Program-made: the position numbers and the translations under genes
Notes under the pieces: model-generated
Seen by the model: the letters and a program-made list of their open reading frames with translations, nothing else
The model's database searches: none
What the model was told of the DNA's origin: nothing
Source of the DNA: Gemmatimonas groenlandica
Lineage (GTDB): Bacteria; Gemmatimonadota; Gemmatimonadetes; Gemmatimonadales; Gemmatimonadaceae
NCBI RefSeq assembly: GCF_013004105.1
Contig: NZ_CP053085.1
Location: 4,402,001 to 4,466,000, forward strand
DNA length: 64,000 nt
Direction of reading: 5' to 3'
Shown: positions 33,621-42,245 of the stretch, piece by piece
Numbering within the stretch: position 1 is the first letter of the stretch
Layout of the letters: every line of letters begins with the position of its first letter

Positions 33621-34060
33621 GCGATCGCGGGCCAGAGCGCGAGACTACACAGCGTGCCGGCGACGGTCATCACGGTGCGTACGCGGGCATTCCACGGCGG
33701 CAGGAGCCCCGCGCGCGACGCCGCGACATCCCAGGCGAGCTGGATACCACCACTGAGCATGAGCAGGCCGAGTGCGGCCTTGAGCGGTGCTTGCGGCAAC
33801 AAGGCGGCGAGACCGACCACGGACGGCGCTGCGGCCGCGGCCATGCGCCACAGGTTCGGCGCATCCGGCGCGCGGGCGAGTTCCGCGCCCCAGCGCGCCC
33901 CGCCGAGAAAGCTGAGCGTGAGCGCGGCGTACACGAGAAAGGTCCGGACAGCGGCGTCGTGCAACGCGCTGACATCGGGCGTGCCATAAGCAATCACGAG
34001 GCACACGATGAAGGGGGCGAGCCCCGATCCGCTGATCAGCCAGAAGGTGCGGGTAGGCAT
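33617..34060 (-). CDS. DUF3429 membrane protein
   Basis: 147 residues, five predicted TM helices (the first at about 5-27, then near 38-53 and 68-90, with two more after residue 90). The core TFLVYAALTLSFLGGARWGAEL matches the conserved region of DUF3429 proteins. Function is unknown. It is the first gene of the leftward operon with NAT, MFS and TPR genes; its promoter should lie in the 47-bp gap to the divergent aminotransferase. Confidence 0.8.
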   Translation of the reverse strand: MPTRTFWLISGSGLAPFIVCLVIAYGTPDVSALHDAAVRTFLVYAALTLSFLGGARWGAELARAPDAPNLWRMAAAAAPSVVGLAALLPQAPLKAALGLLMLSGGIQLAWDVAASRAGLLPPWNARVRTVMTVAGTLCSLALWPAIA

Positions 34061-34107
34061 CGCGCGAAGGTAGCGCCGACCTGCACCGCGCGGTATATGT
34101 CGAGGCC

Positions 34108-35277
34108 ATGCCTACGACAGCCCAGCGCCTCTCCGTCTTCAGCGAATCCGTGATTCGCGGGACCACCCGCCTCGCGAATCAGCACGGCGCCATCAATTTG
34201 TCGCAAGGCTTCCCGGACTTCGATCCGCCGGAAGTGCTGCTCGAGGGGCTGGAGCGCGCCACGCGCGGGCCGTTTCATCAGTATGCCGTGACGTGGGGCG
34301 CGCCGCGCTTCCGCACCGCGCTGGCGAAGAAGATCTCGCACTTCAGTGGCATCGAGGTCGATCCCGACTCCGAACTCGTGGTCACCTGCGGCAGCACGGA
34401 AGCGATGATGGTGGCCATGATGACCGCCTGCAATCCAGGCGACAAGGTGATCGTCTTCTCGCCGTTTTACGAGAACTACGCGGCCGACGCGATTCTCTCG
34501 GGCGCCGAGCCGATCTATGTGCCGCTGCATCCGCCGCATTTCAACTTCGACGAAGACGTGCTGGCCGCCGCGTTCGCGCAGCGTCCCAAGGCGATCGTGG
34601 TGTGCAATCCGTCGAATCCGAGCGGCAAGGTATTCACGCGCGAGGAGCTGCTGATCATTCTCAAGTACGCGCAGCAGTATGACACCTGGGTGATCATGGA
34701 TGAGCCGTATGAGCACATCATCTACGCACCGCACACGCACACGTACTTCAATACGCTGCCTGGCGCCTTCGAGCGCACGATCACCTGCAATTCGCTGTCG
34801 AAGACGTACTCGATCACCGGCTGGCGCCTGGGGTACGTGCACGCGCCGGCCAGTGTCATCGCGCAGGCGAAGAAGGTGCACGACTTCCTCACGGTCGGTG
34901 CCGCGGCGCCGCTCATGGAGGCGGCGGTGGGCGCCCTCGAACTCCCCGATTCGTACTATCACGGGCTCACCGAGCTGTATAGCGCCAAGCGCGAGATCTT
35001 CCTCGACATCCTGCGCAGCACCGGCTTGCCGTTCACCGAGCCGCAGGGCGCCTACTACGTGATGGTCGACATCACCGCGCTCGGCTTTGCCAACGACACG
35101 CTGGCCTCTGAATGGCTGATCAAGGAGATCGGGGTGGCCGGTGTACCGGGCTCGAGCTTTTTCCGGGAGCCGGTCAATCATCTCATCCGTTTCCACTTCG
35201 CCAAACGTGAAGAAACCCTCATGGCGGCCGGCGAACGGCTGGCCGGGCTTTCGGCACGGGTGAACGCGGGACGGTAA
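34108..35277 (+). CDS. Class I/II PLP-dependent aminotransferase
   Basis: 389 residues. Fold type I aminotransferase: INLSQGFPDFDPPE at the N-terminus, TCGSTEAMMVAMM, CNPSNPSGKVF, the PLP-binding DEPYEH, the Schiff-base Lys in NSLSKTYSITGWRLGY, and the substrate-carboxylate Arg in HLIRFHFAK. It is closest in pattern to methionine/kynurenine/glutamine aminotransferases (YbdL or KAT-like); the exact amino acid cannot be told. Divergent from the DUF3429-NAT-MFS-TPR operon. Confidence 0.88.
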   Translation: MPTTAQRLSVFSESVIRGTTRLANQHGAINLSQGFPDFDPPEVLLEGLERATRGPFHQYAVTWGAPRFRTALAKKISHFSGIEVDPDSELVVTCGSTEAMMVAMMTACNPGDKVIVFSPFYENYAADAILSGAEPIYVPLHPPHFNFDEDVLAAAFAQRPKAIVVCNPSNPSGKVFTREELLIILKYAQQYDTWVIMDEPYEHIIYAPHTHTYFNTLPGAFERTITCNSLSKTYSITGWRLGYVHAPASVIAQAKKVHDFLTVGAAAPLMEAAVGALELPDSYYHGLTELYSAKREIFLDILRSTGLPFTEPQGAYYVMVDITALGFANDTLASEWLIKEIGVAGVPGSSFFREPVNHLIRFHFAKREETLMAAGERLAGLSARVNAGR

Positions 35278-35340
35278 GAAGCGCGCGAGCACAGCAATTG
35301 CATAAGAGACTTCGGGACTCACTCAATCCTGGAGCCTCTT

Positions 35341-35514
35341 ATGAATTTTGGACTCTACCTCGTCGGCTTCTTCGTCTTCATCGGCGGCGTCGCCTGGGGA
35401 CTCTCCGTGATGGGCGTCGCGTCGACGTACATCATCATCGCCTGTCTCGTGTTGCTCGGCATCGGTATCATGACGGGCGTAACCCGTACGCGCATGAAGG
35501 ACCCGCCAAGCTGA
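35341..35514 (+). CDS. 57-residue membrane protein
   Basis: This short frame encodes MNFGLYLVGFFVFIGGVAWG followed by LSVMGVASTYIIIACLVLLG and a basic tail ending RTRMKDPPS. Two hydrophobic helices (about 4-24 and 29-46) with a short turn form a helical hairpin, with the positive C-terminus expected inside. A GGAG lies 9 bp before the ATG. The codon pattern (third positions mostly G or C) is like neighbouring genes, supporting a real gene. Function unknown; it may be a small subunit or stress membrane peptide. A hairpin element with a T-run follows. Confidence 0.75.
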   Translation: MNFGLYLVGFFVFIGGVAWGLSVMGVASTYIIIACLVLLGIGIMTGVTRTRMKDPPS

Positions 35515-35574
35515 TACGGCCACTACGTTGCTTCGGCGCTTCGGAGGGGCCGTGCAATGGGCTACCCCTGACAT

Positions 35575-35676
35575 TTCACGCGAAGCTCGCGAAGAACGCG
35601 AAGGCACGCGAAGAACAGCGATTCAATTTTGGCTTTTCTTCGCGAACCTTCGCGCTCTTCGCGAGCTTCGCGTGAA
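35575..35676 (+). repeat. Inverted-repeat element built on CGCGAAG (family 4), acts as terminator
   Basis: Arms 35575-35615 and 35636-35676 are complementary at about 38 of 41 positions. The left arm repeats the word CGCGAAG (TTCACGCGAAGCTCGCGAAG, then AACGCGAAGG and ACGCGAAG), and the right arm is the inverse. The right arm is followed by CCCTTTTTAG, making it a strong intrinsic terminator for the plus-strand small gene. It lies 7 bp from the end of the convergent hydrolase gene. Confidence 0.9.
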
Positions 35677-35682
35677 CCCTTT

Positions 35683-36645
35683 TTAGCGACCTGAAGGACA
35701 CGCGACGCACTCGAGAAACGCGCGCGCCGCGGCGGCCGTCCGCACGGGATCTTCCTCGTGCGGCACGTGCCCGAGCTCTGGAAAGAGTTGAATGCGGCTG
35801 CCGGGAATGTCGCGCGCGAAGCGACCGGCGTGATCGGGCGGAATGAGTCCGTCGCGCCCACCCCACATGATCAACGTGGGCACGCGTAGCGTCGCAATGG
35901 TCGCCGAATCTGCGCCGTCGCGACTTTGTGCGAAGCGGCGCGGGAGTGACGCGCGATTCCCTTCGCGCAACGTGAGCTCGAAGTAGCGCGTGACGAGCGA
36001 ATCGGTCACGCGTGACGGATCGCCATAGACGCTGCGCACGCTCGACTCGACCACACCGCGCGGCAGGATACGCGTGAAGAGCCATGCCAGACCTTGCGTG
36101 CGCGCCAGGCGAAAGCCGATCGGCACCTGCTGCGACACGATCGGATAGCCCACGGCGTCCACCAGGATCAGCGCGGCCACGCGATCCGGTGCGGCGGAGG
36201 CGACATGCCACGCCACTTCGCCGCCGAGTGAATTACCCGCGACGGCAAAGCGTGCCACCCCGAGCGAGTCGAGCAACCGCAGGGTGAGGCGGGTGTACGC
36301 GTCGAGCGTATAGTCCTCCTCGGGCGACGGCCCGGTGAGGCCGAAGCCGGGCAGATCGAAGCGAATTACGCGGCGCGAGCCGCGCAGCGACGCGGCCCAG
36401 CCATCCCACGTGTGCAAGCTGGCCGACGTGCCGTGCACGAGCACAATCGGTATCGAATCGGAGCGCGGTCCTTCATCACGCACGTGGACCCGCATGCCGC
36501 TCAGTGCCAGAAAGCGAGAGGGCGGCGGCGCCCAGCGAGCGGCCAGCATCGCGACCGGCTTGTCGGGCGCCCAGACGGAGGCGAGTCCAAGCAGGAGCAG
36601 GACCGCCAACACGAATGCCCCCATCAGCCAACGCGCCAACTTCAT
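35683..36645 (-). CDS. Membrane-anchored alpha/beta hydrolase
   Basis: 320 residues. An uncleaved TM anchor or signal (about 5-27) is followed by an alpha/beta-hydrolase fold: oxyanion strand IVLVHGTSASLHTWDGW, nucleophile elbow VAGNSLGGEVAW (Ser about 138), acid Asp in MWGGRDGLIP, and catalytic His in PELGHVPHEEDP. A lid region lies around 175-245. Such proteins are esterases, lipases or dehalogenase-like enzymes; the substrate cannot be deduced. The ATG overlaps the stop of the upstream GXWXG gene (ATGA), so they are coupled. Confidence 0.85.
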   Translation of the reverse strand: MKLARWLMGAFVLAVLLLLGLASVWAPDKPVAMLAARWAPPPSRFLALSGMRVHVRDEGPRSDSIPIVLVHGTSASLHTWDGWAASLRGSRRVIRFDLPGFGLTGPSPEEDYTLDAYTRLTLRLLDSLGVARFAVAGNSLGGEVAWHVASAAPDRVAALILVDAVGYPIVSQQVPIGFRLARTQGLAWLFTRILPRGVVESSVRSVYGDPSRVTDSLVTRYFELTLREGNRASLPRRFAQSRDGADSATIATLRVPTLIMWGGRDGLIPPDHAGRFARDIPGSRIQLFPELGHVPHEEDPVRTAAAARAFLECVACPSGR

Positions 36646-37130
36646 ACGTCCCGCTCCAACTGAAAAAAGAAGGGTGCTGCACCGCGGATATCCATGACGC
36701 CGAGCATGGTATGCTCGTCGATCCGCCGGAAGCAGTCGATGATCGGCAGATGATCGTACACCATGGCCGCCGTGGTCGCGCCCCGGTAGGTCACGGCGCG
36801 CAACCGCGCCTTTGGTGAGCGCGTACGCAGCAGCGGCGTCGCCAACTTAAAGAGCGCGCGCGCGATGATGTTCCGGCTGAGCGCGTGGTATCGCGACAGC
36901 GACAGCGGGATCAGGCGCGGATCGATGGCGTACTTCTCGCCGGTGCGCGTCCGGAATACTAGCGGATGCACGGCCTCTTCGGTCACGAACGACTTGCCAT
37001 ACCACGCATACGTCTCGAGCAACCCGTCCATGTAGTGACCAGTCGGCACGCCGGTGCCACGCCACTCACCCAGCATCTCCGCCGTCGTCACCGCCGGCAA
37101 CGCGTCGAAACGCGCCAGCGCCTCACTCAC
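36642..37130 (-). CDS. GXWXG/DUF4334 domain protein
   Basis: 162 residues from GTG 37130, which lies 5 bp after the stop of the phosphodiesterase gene; longer in-frame starts lie inside that gene and are unlikely. The N-terminal GXWXG domain shows LGEWRGTGVPTGHYMDGL and the C-terminal DUF4334 domain shows RLRAVTYRGATTAAMVYDHLPIIDCFRRID and GAAPFFFQLER. No enzymatic activity is known for this pair. It is located between a secreted phosphodiesterase and an alpha/beta hydrolase in one leftward operon. Confidence 0.8.
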   Translation of the reverse strand: MSEALARFDALPAVTTAEMLGEWRGTGVPTGHYMDGLLETYAWYGKSFVTEEAVHPLVFRTRTGEKYAIDPRLIPLSLSRYHALSRNIIARALFKLATPLLRTRSPKARLRAVTYRGATTAAMVYDHLPIIDCFRRIDEHTMLGVMDIRGAAPFFFQLERDV

Positions 37131-37135
37131 CGCAG

Positions 37136-38749
37136 TCAGCGCGGCCAAAGCAGCGCGTCTTTCAGAGAAACCCCGTCGAGGCGCTCCGACGGTTTGACGC
37201 CAAGCAGTTCCGCCAGTGTCGGCGCGAGGTCGACGGTGCGCACGAATTGCGCGTGCGTACCCGGTTTGATACCGGCACCGGCGAAGATCAGCGGGACGTG
37301 CGTATCGTATTCCCGCGGAGACCCGTGCGACGCCACGTTGCCGCCCCACGTGCTGTACGGTGTGAGCGTCACCACCAGTTCGATCGGCGCGGTCGCGGGA
37401 AACTGATGCGCCCAGCGTCGTGCGATGTCGTCGCCAAGTGTGTCGGCCACCAGCGTCGCGAAGCGGTCGACCCGTGCGACCCCCGGTACCTTGCGGGCGT
37501 CTTCGGCGAAGGCGTTCACGATCTCGTCGAGGTCGGACTGCTTCCGGAACGCCCCGCGATTGGCGAGCAGGATCTGCACGTCGAGATCGATCGCGAACGT
37601 GTCGAGCTTCTTCGCTTGCAAGCGGGCGACGGTCGCCGGCATCAAGTCATACAGTGAGACACGGAGCGGGCGCGGTTGAATCGACGCCGGCGCGATCTCG
37701 GGAATGCTGCCCACGCCGTGATCCGCGGTCACGACGATCGTGATCTTCGTGGAGTCGCGCAGCTTGTAGAGCGAGTCGAGGAACAGGCCGATGGTGCGAT
37801 CCACCCGGAGCACCTGGTCATGCATCTCGCGCGAGTCGGGGCCGTAGTTGTGGCCGATCACATCGGTGGCCGACAAGGACATCGCCAGCAAGTCGGTTTG
37901 CGGTCCCTTGCCGAGCTCCATGGCGTTCACGCCGTGCAGCGCGAACTGCACGGTGAGGTCGTCCATGTAGGGCGTAATGCGGATCTCGCTGCCGGCGTCG
38001 ATCAGGTCGTCGGTGAGTTTGTGCGGAAAGACGAAATTGCGCCCGCCCATCTCCACGCTGACGCTGTCCGCTTCGTGATAGGCGCTGTCGGCGAGCAACA
38101 ACGACCACGTGCGGCCGGCATACGCCTTCACCGGAACGCGCTCGTTGAACTCACGCACCCACGCCGGCACATCCTTGCGGTAGTACGTGCTGGTGAGAAA
38201 GCGTCCGTCGATCGAATACCAATACACGTCGCTCTTCGACTTGCCGATCGGCAGAATCGCGCCGCGATCCTTCATCGAGACCGACAGCGTTTTCGTCTTA
38301 CCGTTGGCGCTCTTCAGCCAGTCGGCGAGCGTCGTGCCGACGAAGCGCGCCGGCGAGGCGCCGGTGCCGTAGCCGCCGGCCACCAGCGGAAACGCTTTGT
38401 CCTCGACGCCGACGCGGTTGAGCATGATCCCCGTCGACCGCGGGAAGCGGCCCGAGAGCAGCGTGGCATGCCCCGGGGCGGTTTCCGTGATGGCGTGATC
38501 ATGATGCGCGTTGTCGAATCGTGCGCCACTCCGCGCCAGGCGTGCCAGTCCACCGGTAAGCTGACCGGGATAGCGGTCGAGATAGTCGGCGCGGAACTGG
38601 TCGATCGTGATCAGTACGACCAGCGACGGCGTGACTACTTGCGGCACGACCGGCGTGATCGCTTGCGGGACCGTCGCCGCGGACGGCGTCGGTCCGGAGA
38701 GGCAGGCCAGCGCGAGCGCTGCGGGCACCACGAGAGACAGTCGCATCAT
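37136..38749 (-). CDS. Secreted alkaline-phosphatase-superfamily phosphodiesterase
   Basis: About 537 residues. The start is one of two adjacent ATGs at 38749 and 38746. A signal peptide (MMRLSLVVPAALALACLSG) precedes ITIDQFRADYLDRYPGQ (metal Asp), then the nucleophile Thr in ITETAPGHATLLSGRFP. Further metal sites are seen in SLSATDVIGHNYGPDSREMHD and VTADHGVGSIPE, and a last His in ASHGSPREYDTHVPLIF. This is the type I phosphodiesterase/PafA-like group, which hydrolyses phosphate monoesters or diesters outside the cytoplasm. First gene of a leftward operon with the GXWXG protein and the alpha/beta hydrolase. Confidence 0.87.
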   Translation of the reverse strand: MMRLSLVVPAALALACLSGPTPSAATVPQAITPVVPQVVTPSLVVLITIDQFRADYLDRYPGQLTGGLARLARSGARFDNAHHDHAITETAPGHATLLSGRFPRSTGIMLNRVGVEDKAFPLVAGGYGTGASPARFVGTTLADWLKSANGKTKTLSVSMKDRGAILPIGKSKSDVYWYSIDGRFLTSTYYRKDVPAWVREFNERVPVKAYAGRTWSLLLADSAYHEADSVSVEMGGRNFVFPHKLTDDLIDAGSEIRITPYMDDLTVQFALHGVNAMELGKGPQTDLLAMSLSATDVIGHNYGPDSREMHDQVLRVDRTIGLFLDSLYKLRDSTKITIVVTADHGVGSIPEIAPASIQPRPLRVSLYDLMPATVARLQAKKLDTFAIDLDVQILLANRGAFRKQSDLDEIVNAFAEDARKVPGVARVDRFATLVADTLGDDIARRWAHQFPATAPIELVVTLTPYSTWGGNVASHGSPREYDTHVPLIFAGAGIKPGTHAQFVRTVDLAPTLAELLGVKPSERLDGVSLKDALLWPR

Positions 38750-38956
38750 GGGGGCGAATGTGGAGCAGCGAGTGGGACAGGGCAAGCCGCGGAGCCCTCC
38801 AGACGTCCCATGGCGCGAACGCACGGCTCGCACGATACTGGTGCGAGCCTGGAGCAGTGCCCATCCGCTGAACGGGCGGCGCGGGCCCGAGCCGGGCCAC
38901 TGTCGACCGATACCCCTGACGAGCAACCGAGTGCCTCTCCCGACGATGGAACCAGC

Positions 38957-39970
38957 GTGACGACCACGGTGAAGCGGGCCGACGCCGGTACGCGCGTAGT
39001 CGTGCGCGCCGTCGTGTACTACATCGTCCTCATCGGCGGTGCGACGCTGCTGTGGCGCTTTCTGCCGCACGGGTCGGCCGCGATCCCGGCGTCACTCGAA
39101 GCGTTGCTGGGCACCGGCACCGAGCCGGATCCGCGCGTCGCGACGCCGCTCGACGAAGTCACGCTGGCCCTGACGGTCGCGGTGGCGATGGCGGCGGCCG
39201 TGCTGCTGTCGCTGCCGGTGGCGTGGGTGTACCTGCTCACGCGGGCCAAGCGCGGCTATCAGCAGTCGGTGGTGCAACTGCTGGTCATTCTGCCCACGGT
39301 GGTAGCGGGCATCGTGTTGCTCGTGAAGTACTCGCTGGCGCTGGCCTTCAGCCTCGCCGGCATCGTGGCGGCGGTCCGCTTTCGCAACACACTCGACGAC
39401 AGCAAAGACGCCGTCTACGTGTTTCTCGCCACCGCGATCGGCCTGTCGTCGGCGGTGAACCTGCCGGTGGCGGCCGTGCTGTCGATCGGCTTCAATGCGG
39501 TCACGTTGATTCTGTGGTACACCGACTTCGGCAGCGCGCCGGTCGAGATGGATGGGCGCATCGCGGAGCAGCGGCTCCGTCGCGCCAAGAACCTGTCGCG
39601 CACCGGCACGTTCGTGGCGCGCGTGGACGACGAGGTGCTCAAGAACATGACCCGCGAGCAACTCGAGGGCATCGCCGAGCGGGCCTGGAAGCGTGCGCAG
39701 GCCAACAATCATACGGGCGAGATGCAGGCGGTCGTCGAAGAGCGCATTCTCCGGGTGCAGACCGAGAATGCCACGGCGCTGCGACGGGTGCTCGAGCCAC
39801 GTTTGCAGGAGTTCACCAAGTCGTGGCGCTTCGGCAGCATGGAATCGACCGATGGCGTGTCGGTGCTCGAGTATCGGATTCAGCTGCGCAAGAAAACCGG
39901 ACCCGAGGAACTGCTCGCGCTCGTGCGCGCGGCGGGGTCCACGCAGGTCGCCAGCGCGGAAGTGGTATGA
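38957..39970 (+). CDS. DUF4956 membrane protein
   Basis: About 337 residues from GTG 38957 (GGA about 7 bp upstream); an ATG at 38809 would add 49 low-complexity residues. Four TM helices (near 20-35, 68-90, 102-130, 145-175), with AVRFRNTLDDSKDAVYVFLATAIGLSSA being the conserved DUF4956 core. The long cytoplasmic tail (about 195-337) is charged and ends in a domain with RFGSMESTDGVSVLEYRIQL, similar to MgtC C-terminal or ACT-like folds. In many bacteria DUF4956 genes sit with VTC polyphosphate polymerase and CotH genes. Here a CotH-like gene follows with ATGA overlap or close spacing. Confidence 0.8.
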   Translation: MTTTVKRADAGTRVVVRAVVYYIVLIGGATLLWRFLPHGSAAIPASLEALLGTGTEPDPRVATPLDEVTLALTVAVAMAAAVLLSLPVAWVYLLTRAKRGYQQSVVQLLVILPTVVAGIVLLVKYSLALAFSLAGIVAAVRFRNTLDDSKDAVYVFLATAIGLSSAVNLPVAAVLSIGFNAVTLILWYTDFGSAPVEMDGRIAEQRLRRAKNLSRTGTFVARVDDEVLKNMTREQLEGIAERAWKRAQANNHTGEMQAVVEERILRVQTENATALRRVLEPRLQEFTKSWRFGSMESTDGVSVLEYRIQLRKKTGPEELLALVRAAGSTQVASAEVV

Positions 39971-39996
39971 CCACCTTGTCAGGGAGCCAGGCACTC

Positions 39997-41136
39997 ATGA
40001 TTCGCACGACGCTTCGTTTCACGTCTCGCCTGATGCGCGTCGCCGCCACGCTGATGCTGGTGGCCGGTGCTTCCGCGGCACAGGCGCAGGACGCCGGCAA
40101 GAAGCCCAAGAAGCCCAAGGAGCCGAAGACGGCTGCTGACAGTCTCAAGGTGGCCGGACCGCCCAAGCCCAAGAAGATGCCGGCGCCGCCGATGTTCGCG
40201 AGCGAGAAGCCGCTCGAACTCACGCTGACGACGAACATCAAGCAGATCAAGAAGGACAAGTCGGCTGACGCGCCATGGCGCACGGCGACGATCGCCTACA
40301 CGGGCGAGGACGGCAAGGCGGTCACGGTGCCGGTGCGCGTGAAGACACGCGGCATCTGGCGTCTCAAGCATTGCGATTATCCGCCCATTCGCATCAAAGT
40401 GGCGGACAAGGCGGGCAAGGGTACGCTGCTGGAGGATCTCGACGAGCCGAAGCTGGTCACGTACTGCCGCAATCTCGACACGTACGAGCAGTACGTGGTG
40501 CAGGAGGCGCAGCTGTATCGCATCAACCGGCTCGTCACCGACGTGAGTCACAAGGTACGGCTCGTGCGCCTGTCGTACGCCGACAGCGCCAGCGGTAAGG
40601 TGGAGGTCACGCGGTACTCGTTCCTCATCGAGGATCCGGCGCATGTAGCGCGTCGGATGAACGGGGTCATCCTCGATCGGAAGGGCGCCACCGCCGACGA
40701 TCTCGACCCCGACATCTCCGCGCTCGCGTTCACCTTTCAGTACTTCATCGGCAATACCGATTTCTCCTTTGGTGGACTCCACAACGGCGAAGTGATCGCG
40801 CTGGCCGATGGCCGCAACCTCCCGGTGTCGTATGACTTCGACTTCGCCGGCGCGATCGATGCGACCTACGCCGGGGTCGATCCGCAAATGAAAGTGACGC
40901 GCGTGCGTGACCGGCAGTTCCGCGGCTACTGCGCGCATCAGGCGGCGTATCCGAAAGCGTTCGAGCAGTTCGTCGCCAAGAAGGACGCGATCTATGCGCT
41001 GTATCGTGATGAGATCGGCCTGCTGATTTCGCCCAATAAGGTAAAGAGCGCGCTGGGCTACTACGACGATTTCTACGAGAGCATCAAGACGCCGAAAGAC
41101 GCGCAGCGCGACCTGTTCGCCACCTGCGTCAAGTAG
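39997..41136 (+). CDS. Secreted CotH-like (atypical kinase fold) protein
   Basis: 379 residues from ATG 39997 (AGGGAG 10 bp upstream); an ATG at 39967 overlapping the DUF4956 stop is possible. The signal peptide ends ASAAQAQ, then a Lys/Pro-rich stretch KKPKKPKEPK. The body has VRVKTRGIWRLKHCDYPPIR, DEPKLVTYCRNLDTYEQYVV, a YRINRLVTDVSHKVRLVRLS segment, YSFLIEDPAHVARRMNG and LPVSYDFDFAGAIDATYAG. The DFD resembles the metal-binding Asp motif of CotH-type spore-coat kinases. I infer a CotH-like fold; kinase activity is not shown. Its 3' end overlaps the convergent kinase gene by 8 bp. Confidence 0.7.
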   Translation: MIRTTLRFTSRLMRVAATLMLVAGASAAQAQDAGKKPKKPKEPKTAADSLKVAGPPKPKKMPAPPMFASEKPLELTLTTNIKQIKKDKSADAPWRTATIAYTGEDGKAVTVPVRVKTRGIWRLKHCDYPPIRIKVADKAGKGTLLEDLDEPKLVTYCRNLDTYEQYVVQEAQLYRINRLVTDVSHKVRLVRLSYADSASGKVEVTRYSFLIEDPAHVARRMNGVILDRKGATADDLDPDISALAFTFQYFIGNTDFSFGGLHNGEVIALADGRNLPVSYDFDFAGAIDATYAGVDPQMKVTRVRDRQFRGYCAHQAAYPKAFEQFVAKKDAIYALYRDEIGLLISPNKVKSALGYYDDFYESIKTPKDAQRDLFATCVK

Positions 41137-42235
41137 CGTCGGAATCGGTCGCAGTCGCGAGCACGAGCACGAATTCCGCCCCTCCGCCCTCGCGTGCGCG
41201 ATATCGCACGTCGCCGCGCTGGGCCCGGGCGAATGTGCGCGCGATCGACAGCCCCACTCCCATACGCTCCTGCTGCGGATCGAGCGGCGATGCCCGTCGG
41301 TTGAGCGGAGCGAAGATCCGCTCCACGTCGGCGTCGTTCAGGCCGGGGCCGCGGTCAGCCACGACGATCTCCGTGAGATGCGTACCCGGCCGCACGGTCA
41401 CCTCGATTGGCGTTCCCGGCGGGGAATAGCGCGCGGCATTCTGCAGCAGATTGCCGAGCACTTGCAGCGCCAGCGTGAAATCGCAGCGCACGGCGAACGG
41501 CCCGTCGGCAGACAGGGTCACGCGCACGTCGCGCGACACCAGCAAGGCTTCCGAGGATCGCAGTGCGGTCTGCACCAGCGCATCGGCCTCATGGCGCGCC
41601 ATCTCGAGCGGGGATCCAGCGCCGGAATTGGCGAACCGCTGCAGTGTCTGAATGAACTCGCCCAGACGCTCGGCCTGATCGCGGACCCGCGGCATCGCCG
41701 CCTCTGGCGTGAACGCGGACTCGGGGTCCGACAGCAGCGCGAGCGTGGCCACCGGTGAGCGTAGGTCGTGCGAGAGTGACAACAGCAGCGCGTTCTTGAG
41801 ACGATCGGCGTCACGCAGTACCCGCGCCGCCGACACTTCCCGCTCCAGCTGTACGCGGGCATCGCTCAGGCGCGCCACCTCCTCCGATCGCTCGTTCGCC
41901 ACTCGCACCGCGCGCTGGAGGCCGGCGAAGAGCTGCGAAATCATGACGCCCGTGATCAGAAACCCGATCAGGATCAACACGTCGAGGTGACGCTCGGTCC
42001 CGAATCCGAAGCGCGGCGGCACAAACAGCACGTCGACGGCGATGTAGCCTAGCGCGACCATAGCGAGAGAGAGCCAGCGACCGCCCTGCCGGCTCGCCCC
42101 GATAATGAGGAGCAGATACACCAGCACGCCGTGCGACGTGCGGAGCTCCGGCAGCTCGTCGAGACGGATGAAGAACAGGGTGACGACGGCGTAGAGGCCT
42201 AGCCAGGTCACCCACGCACGTACCGTCGACGGCAT
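41129..42235 (-). CDS. KdpD-like sensor histidine kinase (DUF4118 type), N-terminally short
   Basis: 368 residues. Four TM helices at the N-terminus (MPSTVRAWVTWLGLYAVVTLFF onward, ending FLITGVMISQLFAGL) match the DUF4118 membrane part of KdpD. A coiled linker, HisKA with active His in LLLSLSHDLRSPVATLALLS, and HATPase_c (GNLLQNAARYSPPG, VVADRGPGL, GVGLSIARTFA) follow. The cytoplasmic KdpD and Usp domains of full-length KdpD (about 900 residues) are missing. No kdpFABC genes are nearby, so the target is unknown. It starts 10 bp after the regulator gene. Confidence 0.88.
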   Translation of the reverse strand: MPSTVRAWVTWLGLYAVVTLFFIRLDELPELRTSHGVLVYLLLIIGASRQGGRWLSLAMVALGYIAVDVLFVPPRFGFGTERHLDVLILIGFLITGVMISQLFAGLQRAVRVANERSEEVARLSDARVQLEREVSAARVLRDADRLKNALLLSLSHDLRSPVATLALLSDPESAFTPEAAMPRVRDQAERLGEFIQTLQRFANSGAGSPLEMARHEADALVQTALRSSEALLVSRDVRVTLSADGPFAVRCDFTLALQVLGNLLQNAARYSPPGTPIEVTVRPGTHLTEIVVADRGPGLNDADVERIFAPLNRRASPLDPQQERMGVGLSIARTFARAQRGDVRYRAREGGGAEFVLVLATATDSDAT

Positions 42236-42245
42236 GACGGTTCGC

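Noticed and set aside
37676-38956. Long plus-strand extension upstream of DUF4956
   Set aside because: This part is antisense to the phosphodiesterase gene, whose motifs are unmistakable; DUF4956 homology begins only near 38957.
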